This document shows positions 57,567 through 64,000 of a DNA stretch of 64,000 nucleotides, piece by piece (the stretch's first letter is position 1; each line of letters opens with the position of its first letter). The stretch comes from Isoetes taiwanensis (lineage: Eukaryota; Streptophyta; Lycopodiopsida; Isoetales; Isoetaceae): the NCBI GenBank assembly GCA_021234155.1, contig JAJEKV010000085.1, positions 4,288,036 to 4,352,035 of the forward strand, written 5' to 3'. Position numbers and translations under genes: made by a program. The notes beneath the pieces are model-generated. The model ran no database searches, had not been told where the DNA came from, and was given only the letters and a program-made list of their open reading frames with translations.

Positions 57567-59549
57567 ACCCCGCCAAATCGTCCGGAATGGCGAAATTACC
57601 CTAGGGAGCAAGTTACACCTGGCCGGTTTTGGCGAAGAAGGAAACACTCACGCCTCCACGACAAGATCCCGCATGCACATCCTAGGCCAATTGACTACGA
57701 AAGTGTGATGGAAGTGAGCTACTTCGGGCTTCTTGAGTTCGGGTGGTCTTCTGCCACGGAACTTGGTCCCCAGTGGCAATGTCGACGCTTCTCGAGTCCA
57801 TTGGCAGAGTCAGATCGCGATTCCCGAGAGCGAGGTCGCCTCGCCCGGCCCCTGTGGCCTTGGGGAGAGGAAATTTGGGGCAAGCAGCCCCGAGGGATTT
57901 TAGGGTCCGCGGCTCAAGGCCAACACCCCAACTCCACTTCAAGACACGGGCAAGGTCCCGCCGACCGACAAGGAGAGGGCCTCAAACGTAAACCCCGTGG
58001 GTTGCCGTGCTCTAGAAGGGTTTACGCTTTGGGGCCGAAGTCCCGTCTTCGCCACGGAACTTGATCCCCAGGGCAATGTCGGCATTCTGAGTCCATTGGC
58101 AGAGCCAAATCGCGGTTCCGGAGGGGAGGTTGCCCGTCCTTCCCCAGGGCCTTGGGGAGAGGAAATTCGGGCAAGCAGCTTCCGGAGGGATTTTAGTGTC
58201 CGCTCAAGGCAAGGCCAACACCCCAACTCCACTTCAAGACATGGCGCAAAGTCCCTACCGACCGACAAGGAGAGGGCCTCCTCAAACGAAACCCCGTGGG
58301 CTGCCGTGCTCTAGAAGGGTTTACGCTTTGGGGCCGAAGTCCCCGGCCTTCTGCCACGGAACTTGATCCCCGTGGCAATGTCGGGGCATTCTCGAGTCCA
58401 TTGGCGAGCCAAATCGCTGTTCCCGAGGGGAGGTTGCCCGCCCTTCCCCGTGGCCTTGGGGAGAGGGAAATTCGGGCAAGCAGCTTCCCCGGGGGGATTT
58501 TAGTGTCCGGCCCTCAGCCAACACCCCAACTCCACTTCAAGACATGGCGCAAAGTCCCTACCGACCGACAAGGAGAGGGCCTCCAAACGTAAACCCCGTG
58601 GGTTGCCGTGCTCTAGAAGGGTTTACGCTTTGGGGCCGAAGTCCCCGGTCTTCGCCACCTGACTTGATCCCCTGTGGCAATGTCGGCATTCTCGAACCAT
58701 TGGCAGAGCCAAATCATGCTCCGGAGGGGAGGTTGCCCGCCCTTCCCCGTGGCCTTGGGGAGAGGAAATTCGGGGCAAGCAGCCCTGGGAGGGATTTTTA
58801 GTGTCCGCCTCAAGGCCAACACCCCAACTCCACTTCAAGACATGGCGCAAAGTCCCTACCGACCGACAAGGAGAGGGCCTCCCAAACGAAAACCCCGTGG
58901 GCTGCCGTGCTCTAGAAGGGTTTACGCTTTGGGGCCGAAGTCCCGGTCTTTTGGCCACGGAACTTGGTTTCCGAGCAATGTCAACGCTCCCGAGTCCATT
59001 GGCAAGCCAAATCGTGGGTTCAGGAGAGGGGAGGTTGCCCGCTCTTCCCCTGGGGCCTTAGGGAGAGGAAATTTGGGGAAAGCAGCCTCCCAGGAGGGAT
59101 TTTAGGGTCCAAGGCCTCAAGGCCAACACCCCAACCCACTTCAAGACACGCCGCTAGGTCCCGGCGACCGACAAGGACGAGCCCTCCCAAACGTAAACCC
59201 CCGTGGAGTTGCCGTGCTCTAGAAGGGTTTACGCTTTGGGGCCGAGTCCTAGTCCAGGTAGATTGAACGTGGGTCGAGAAGCCGCGTCGAGAACGCATAG
59301 CAAGGGGAACCGACGGAACGGAGTTTGACCCGTCCTCCTCCCGATGTGGCAATTAGAAGTCGGGGCGCTTTTGGCAAAGGGCAACACACGATTAAATTCA
59401 TAATTAATGCATTGCACCTAAAATAAATTCTGATTTTTTGCCACCGATCCCTAATTCATCTCCAAAGACACACCCCAATTTTCGAAATTTTGGAGAATGT
59501 CTAGGTCAAAGGGTTAGCATTAGAACCGCCGGGGCAGCCCGCTATGCAG

Positions 59550-59848
59550 GCAACCGAGCTGATTTGGAAGATTTGAAGATGCAGCTTGACTTCAAGCCAC
59601 AAAGAAACATAAATTTAGTGGTCAGCTTCTATCACCAAAGTTGGAGAAAAATCCAAGCCGATCGTCCATCACAAACTTCTAAGAATGTGCATTTGAAAGA
59701 TTTAGAACATGGAAGTGTCCCATTTGTAAGAGCTACAGGAGAGTCCAAACCACAAATAATCTCGTCGGGTTCTATCAGTCCAAGTCGAAATGTCGCAAAA
59801 ACCTCAGTTCAAATGGCAAATCGAATCAAGAAGGCGATATCCAAATGA
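59550..59848 (+). other. Coding-like stretch, family unknown
   Basis: From about 59550 a plus-strand frame reads ADLEDLKMQLDFKPQRNINL then SFYHQSWRKIQADRPSQTSK and ends MANRIKKAISK and stop (59846-59848). The first part of the frame is repeat-derived. The composition looks natural for a protein tail, but I cannot name it. Confidence 0.25.
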
Positions 59849-59959
59849 AGAATGCAAAATATCTTCAAGAATCCTTCGATCATGTTCATGCATATGTATC
59901 AATGCTAGATTGTACCCAAGAGAAAATATAACAATGTACAAAACATAGGTTTATTGAAC

Positions 59960-60600
59960 AAAAGATCACTTGAACAATTCAAAGATACTCCTCCCCGAGC
60001 TTGGCTTATGGTTTCTATCGTGAAGTCCTCCACTTGTCCACCCCTTTGAACCATAGCTCCATGTCAAGTATGTCCGGGCGTCGACCATGCATATGTCGAC
60101 GCTTAGTATCATGTTAATGCTTTGTTTTCCGTGGTGCTTCCAAACCCCGACCATCTTTTCAAGAAGCACCCTCATCATGCTAGGCAGCTCACCGTTCCTA
60201 GCAATTTGGTCGATGCCTTCTCACCAATCACATACTTCTTTAACACTTTCATCCGATGGATCGTTGTTTCATAGTCCTCATCTTCGAAAGTGGAGGAGGG
60301 GGTTCACTGAGGATTCCCTTCCTTCTCATGCCCTCGACGGCTCCTACACCAAGCTATAGATTAGAAAATAGATAAAATACAATAAAGTGTATAAACTACA
60401 GAGTGTAGCCTTACTTGTGAAGACAGTTCCATATCTCTCCGCTTCTTGAATCCTCATCTCCTCCTCGACCGAATCTGGTTCAAGCGTCAAGCATACCTTC
60501 CATGGCCATGTATCCCAAAAAGCAATAAAGAAAAAACTCTCACAATAATCGCAATGAAAAACTAGGATCCGAGGATCGCTCGCAATACTCAAATCATAAA
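59960..60600 (-). pseudogene. Decayed minus-strand coding, family unknown
   Basis: Two minus-strand pieces look coding: PDSVEEEMRIQEAERYGTVF at 60480-60410, followed by GTAAG-like splice signals, and LLEKMVGVWKHHGKQSINMI then AWS-like residues at 60170-59970. They may be exons of one CACTA-associated gene that starts near the 60.65-kb repeat block. No domain is recognised. Confidence 0.25.
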
Positions 60601-60604
60601 AGAA

Positions 60605-60752
60605 ATGGGAAAAAATGAAAGCCGGCGATGACTTTTAAAGAACAGAGACGCCGTTTAAGACGATAGACGCCGCTTAACGACGCTTAAAGGTCGTTTAACG
60701 ACGTCTATAACGACGTTTACGGCTATAACGACGTCGTACGAAATTTGTTTTG
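60605..60752. repeat. Second internal ACGACGTC repeat block
   Basis: Carries AGACGCCGTTTAAGACG, AGACGCCGCTTAACGACGC, GGTCGTTTAACGACGTCTAT and AACGACGTCGTACG. It is similar to 54930-55078 in the same orientation. A TATATATA box (60773-60780) follows at its right side. Confidence 0.7.
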
Positions 60753-60879
60753 TTTTCGTATGCTGAGATGCCATATATATTGCCCTATTAGTCCTCCAGC
60801 TTCTCCGCCGCCCTCCGGCCCTCCTGCTCCTTCCCTCGGCTTCCTCCTCCTCCTCCTCCGTCGGGAGTTCCTCACCTAC

Positions 60880-61250
60880 ATCTCGCCATGGCCGCTTCTC
60901 CCGATGCATGCCCGCTGATGCCGCACTGAGGCCGTGGCAGCGCCTGGAGCACCTGAACTGCCTCCAGTCTGAGTGGCTAGAGACGAACCTAACCCAAGAA
61001 AGGCCGGAGTTCAAGCAAGCCATGACAAAGCTGCGTGATAGGGGGCAAGAAAGACCTCGCCGCGACACATCGGAAGGCCGAACCTTCCCTCAATACAGTG
61101 CTCGAGTGCCTCAAGAAATGCATGGTGAGCTCACAGTGCTTGGCCCGTATGCTAGAGGATAGGGGCCTTTGGGAAGGGAAACATTTGTCAAGCCCCCACT
61201 TTCAAAAGTTGCACCGCACCAACAACCAAGGCATGCGAAGTGCTCGTACA
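60880..61250 (+). pseudogene. Decayed helical protein next to the repeat block
   Basis: After a TATA-like box at 60773 and a GC-rich leader, a plus-strand frame reads WQRLEHLNCLQSEWLETNLT and FKQAMTKLRDRG. After a frameshift near 61037 it continues LAATHRKAEPSLNTVLECLK, SQCLARMLEDRGLWEGKH to a stop at 61251-61253. A plausible ATG at 60888 lies in a frame that stops early. The family is unknown; it looks mostly alpha-helical. Confidence 0.3.
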
Positions 61251-61253
61251 TGA

Positions 61254-61819
61254 ATTCCTTTGGGGAAATGGACACCACGGGAGGGCTTGGATTCCATGCT
61301 TCGGGAGGCTTGTTCTGACGGGGTGGAGGAAATCACCGCGAAAGCACCTTCGAGCCTCATGAGTGGATCACACCGATGCTGATATATACCACTAGATGTG
61401 CACTGGCATCCACTTTGGTTTGTGTATTTGAATTGTGTATGGGTTTTTTATATGAATTTTGTATTTTGAAGGGAATACATATATGATTTTTGTATATGAA
61501 TCTTGCATTTTGAAGGGAATCTTCACATTTTATGATTAATTAAACATAAAGCGTGTACTCAATCAGATGTAGAACTGCCCCGACGGCGGCTTGCAAGCCA
61601 TAGGTCTATACTAGGATGCCAATTAACTTGGCATAAATGTCTATGATAACTTCGAAGTTGCAATACTAATGTTGCCTAATATGGTTTGTAGTATACACAA
61701 ATTCGCATGCCAAAGTATTTTCTTATTCATATGTGGGAAGAAAATATAATAATCATAATAAAGTAATGAAGGTTCAATCGATGGTAGTCTTCTATCATGA
61801 CAATAGTCTGCCCCCCCAA
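61254..61819. other. No gene seen; 3' region
   Basis: AT-rich after 61380, with a repeated TATGAATTTTGTATTTTGAA / TATGAATCTTGCATTTTGAA block at 61451 and 61494. Probably untranslated sequence. Confidence 0.4.
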
Positions 61820-62370
61820 CCCCCAACCTCCCTATTCGACCGCCATCTCTTCTTCACCTTCAAATATGCGGCGGGAGCGAGCCTTACATGGAACTACGAA
61901 CCACCACTGATCTTGCAAAGGATCTGGAACGAAGGTGACCTACAAAACCTCTATTACATTAGTTCCTTTGTTAATGACATATATAAATTTTATTGCATCC
62001 AAGTAAACATACTTGTTCACATTGCTCAACCCTCACGAAAGTGTGTCTTGACCACGATACCGACGAAGTTGAATCTAGTGAATACAGGCCACTCGGATCT
62101 TTGCGATGATCGTGGCATGAGCACCAAGACACACAAGATCAAACCATTCGCATCAAACAACATTGTTTTGAATGCACTACCAACATCAACCTCCATGATA
62201 GTCTTTATAGTACCAATCCATTCCAACATTGCCTCGATTGGGTTTGGGCCTGCACTACCACCCGCAAACCGTACTAAACTTTGCCGATATACCACAATCA
62301 TAAGTGCGCTTGCCATGATCCACACTTTGTCGCCGAAAGTGAGCACCGTAAGACCATATTGATGCATATG
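61820..62370 (-). pseudogene. CACTA transposase C-terminal part (DUF4216)
   Basis: DUF4216 is the last domain of many plant CACTA transposase genes. On the minus strand an exon at about 62205-62090 reads LEWIGTIKTIMEVDVGSAFK then CEWFD in the next frame, matching the usual YYGxLxxIIExxY...LFKCxWFD. The final exon (about 61930-61835) reads VPDPLQDQWWFVVPCKARSR and ends EEEMAVE and stop, like the usual DPxxxxWxVVxxxKPR end. A frameshift breaks the first exon. Confidence 0.65.
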
Positions 62371-62640
62371 AATTATACTACAAAGTAAAGGAACAAATGT
62401 TCAAAATAACGAATCGAAACTCGTGTGAATTATATGCTATTAAGTTGCACTTACAAATAGTGACACGCCTTTAGCATATGCAAATTCTTCGCTAGAAACA
62501 TGTTCGCCACGCTGCCTTGCCATCTCTAGTTGTTCGAAAGCAGCCATTTATTGTTTATCTCACTTGGCAGGACCCCTAGATGATCCGGAAGTGGTTGTTT
62601 ATGATTCTTTGTCGATAGCGCCTTCTCTCCCTCATCTCTT
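62371..62640. other. Probable intron or spacer
   Basis: About 270 bp between the DUF4216 and DUF4218 parts of the transposase gene; no independent coding seen. Confidence 0.35.
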
Positions 62641-63145
62641 TTATTTTTTTTCCTCGTATTTTTTTATCCATTTCTCCATGGGAGTGGAGTTGTAGATGAG
62701 AAACTTATTGACTTTTGCCTGCTCTTCTAGTGTGAACAATTTCTTCTCGTGGGTCTTCCTTCGAACTTCTCCAATTATAGTTGGAGTGTCTTCATCGGTC
62801 CATAATCGTGGAGCATTGGGGTGTAGATCGCCAAGAACTCGGTGACATAGAATAATGACTCGTGCTAACCAACCCTCGGCCATGCAACCCTCCTCGCCTT
62901 GCCTTCGACGCATTTAAGTCCTTGAGGACCTTCTAAAGCTGCCTCTATAAAAACATCCATCTAGGATTTGTTGTGCTCGCAAGCTCTACTTCGTCCACTA
63001 AATGCACTAGTAAGTGAGTTTGTATGTCCAGAAAACTTGTTGGGAATTCTTTCTCTAGCATACAACATGCCTCAACGACCTTAGTTCGCATGTCCGCAAT
63101 TTCATTTGTCGGTATCTCCTTCCTTGTAATCCATCTAAATATCAT
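62641..63145 (-). pseudogene. CACTA transposase DUF4218 region
   Basis: The minus strand carries VVEACCMLEKEFPTSFLDIQ then THLLVHLVDEVELAS and NPRWMFL (63145-62945), the DUF4218 pattern (LCxLExxFPPSFFDIMxHLxVHLxxE, YRWMYP). It continues in the next frame at 62913-62641 with EGCMAEGWLARVIILCHRVL and TLEEQAKVNKFLIYNS. These blocks follow TNP2 transposases in CACTA genes. Confidence 0.8.
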
Positions 63146-63250
63146 TTAAGAAAGAAAAAGTTAAGTGAGAGTTCAAAGATCGAAAGTGTTTTCTAAACTG
63201 CATTTAAACTGAAAACTCGGATAGGAGACATATTGCATGTAGTGGACCAT

Positions 63251-64000
63251 CTACGAGAGACGACCCCTCGTAACAATAGGCATAACAAACTGCAACATCT
63301 TATGCCAATCATGAGATTTCAACCCAGTTAACTCCCCTTCGTTAGAGAAACAATTACGCAACGAATGCATATATCCTGTCGGAGTCTTTATTGCCTTGAT
63401 CGCTTCTCGAACGGGTTTCATACATTTTCTAGGCACGATCCAATCCACTTGTGGCCTTATTCCTTCTTCGACATTTAACCATGCTTTTAGATTTTGATCC
63501 AGCTTCTTGTAGATCTTCTCGTCGTGATCTCTGTCCTCCTTACGTCCCAAGTGACATGCTTCCAAATAGACGCCAAACGCTTTTAAAGATGTGCATGGGA
63601 TCAAGAAGATGATGGATCTTCAATTGGTCCAATAGGGTAGAAGGAAGAAGGATGCTTTCCACTTCATTCCTTAACCTTATTTCCTTCAAATGCATCCCAC
63701 ATGTTACCCCAATCTCTCATTGTCAACCTTTTGGGAGGCTCTTCAAAGGTAATGTTTTTCTCTTGGACCTACGTGATCGAAGTCGATTTTCCATTGGCGA
63801 TATCTCTTGAAGTTTGCATAGACATTTTTGTGCAATGCCGCTGACCGGGCGAGAGTTCAACTGCTCAAACCCACACAAGTGACATGCCGCATATCCGCAT
63901 TACTTGGAGTCCAGAGAGTTCATACAAACCAGGCCAATCGCCGTTGTCCACATTAAGATTGCTCTCAAGGTAAATCTTCGCTCAAAGACGAAGTTCTCTT
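63251..64000 (-). CDS. CACTA TNP2-type transposase, partial
   Basis: TNP2-family transposases cut CACTA elements at their termini. The minus-strand frame 63604-63251 has VDWIVPRKCMKPVREAIKAI, KTPTGYMHSLRNCFSNEGEL and the diagnostic TGLKSHDWHKMLQFVMPIV. Upstream, near 63660-63590, HHLLDPMHIFKSV matches the usual NLDVMHIxKNV block, in a neighbouring frame. The gene runs off the window at 64000, so its start and catalytic front part are not seen. Frame changes suggest decay or short introns. Confidence 0.8.

Larger units (their letters stand above)
56630..59265. repeat. GC-rich ~300-bp tandem satellite
   Basis: The unit includes TTGGGGAGAGGAAATTCGGG, CAACACCCCAACTCCACTTC, CCGACCGACAAGGAGAGGGC and TGCTCTAGAAGGGTTTACGC. 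The last marker lies at about 58007, 58305, 58609, 58907 and 59215 (spacing 297-308 bp), plus a distant copy at 56891. Units differ by small indels and substitutions. Many open frames here are artefacts of GC-rich repeats and are not genes. Confidence 0.9.
48757..64000 (-). mobile_element. Large CACTA (En/Spm) element, possibly nested
   Basis: CACTACAAAA at 48757-48766 is the canonical CACTA terminus, preceded by TTT that could be a 3-bp target duplication. A GC-rich subterminal zone with AACGTCGTTCAACGACG repeats follows to about 49280. At the other side, 61.8-64 kb encodes TNP2-type transposase, DUF4218 and DUF4216 on the minus strand, as in plant CACTA elements. The far terminus is outside the window. 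Similar subterminal-type repeats inside, at 54.95 and 60.65 kb, suggest nested or merged elements. The link between the terminus and the transposase is inference. Confidence 0.6.

Noticed and set aside
57682-59352. Many overlapping 60-140-codon frames on both strands
   Set aside because: They recur with the 300-bp unit, carry no domain and change with each unit's indels, so they are by-products of a GC-rich satellite.

Overview
The window looks like nuclear DNA of a land plant. It carries a single-block PLS-type PPR gene with an organelle-targeting-like leader, a chromodomain Ty3/gypsy retrotransposon, Ty1/copia remnants, MULE, PIF/Harbinger and CACTA transposase genes, several LINE lineages, and plant-style short introns with GT..AG borders. 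The mix of a DUF7869-like transposase, several LINE lineages and high repeat load fits a large seed-free plant genome such as a fern. That placement is inference from composition only.

Layout. 1-2.2 kb: promoter-like leader with two nested hairpins and a decayed ORF of unknown function. 2.5-9.55 kb: Ty3/gypsy chromovirus (gag, protease, RT, RNase H, integrase, chromodomain) ending in a 1547-bp 3' LTR; its reading frames are broken many times. 10.7-17.2 kb: several LINE remnants of at least three lineages and a DUF7869-like transposase remnant. 17.2-19.2 kb: a long MULE transposase reading frame, followed directly by three exon-like pieces of a thymidylate kinase gene (19.25-19.63 kb) and a 5'-truncated poly(A)-tailed LINE. 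25.7-28 kb: copia remnant. 28.9-33.3 kb: LINE piece, a 391-bp foldback element with perfect 89-bp arms, SINE-like pieces and a tandem duplication. 33.3-34 kb: tail end of a PIF/Harbinger transposase. 34.6-37.3 kb: the PPR gene, the best candidate for a working host gene. 39.25-41.2 kb: the longest LINE copy. 41.8-43.7 kb: a second copia copy. 45.5-46.3 kb: a tandem duplication with tRNA-like boxes. 48.0-48.5 kb: a palindromic minisatellite.

From 48,757 to the window end lies what seems to be a very large, possibly nested CACTA (En/Spm) element in minus orientation. It has a CACTACAAAA terminus, GC-rich subterminal repeats, and TNP2-type transposase, DUF4218 and DUF4216 coding at 61.8-64 kb. 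Between them are pieces that do not belong to the core element: a degenerate protein-kinase-like reading frame (51.7-53.0 kb), an intron-containing fragment of an AGO4-clade Argonaute (PIWI domain, 55.1-56.0 kb) and, next to it on the other strand, a short reading frame rich in Trp-Gly motifs like an Argonaute hook. There is also a GC-rich satellite of about 300 bp and long microsatellites. A silencing-pathway gene captured inside a transposon that is normally silenced by that pathway is the most unusual content here. All of these copies are damaged by stops and frameshifts.

No rRNA gene, canonical tRNA gene or CRISPR array was seen.
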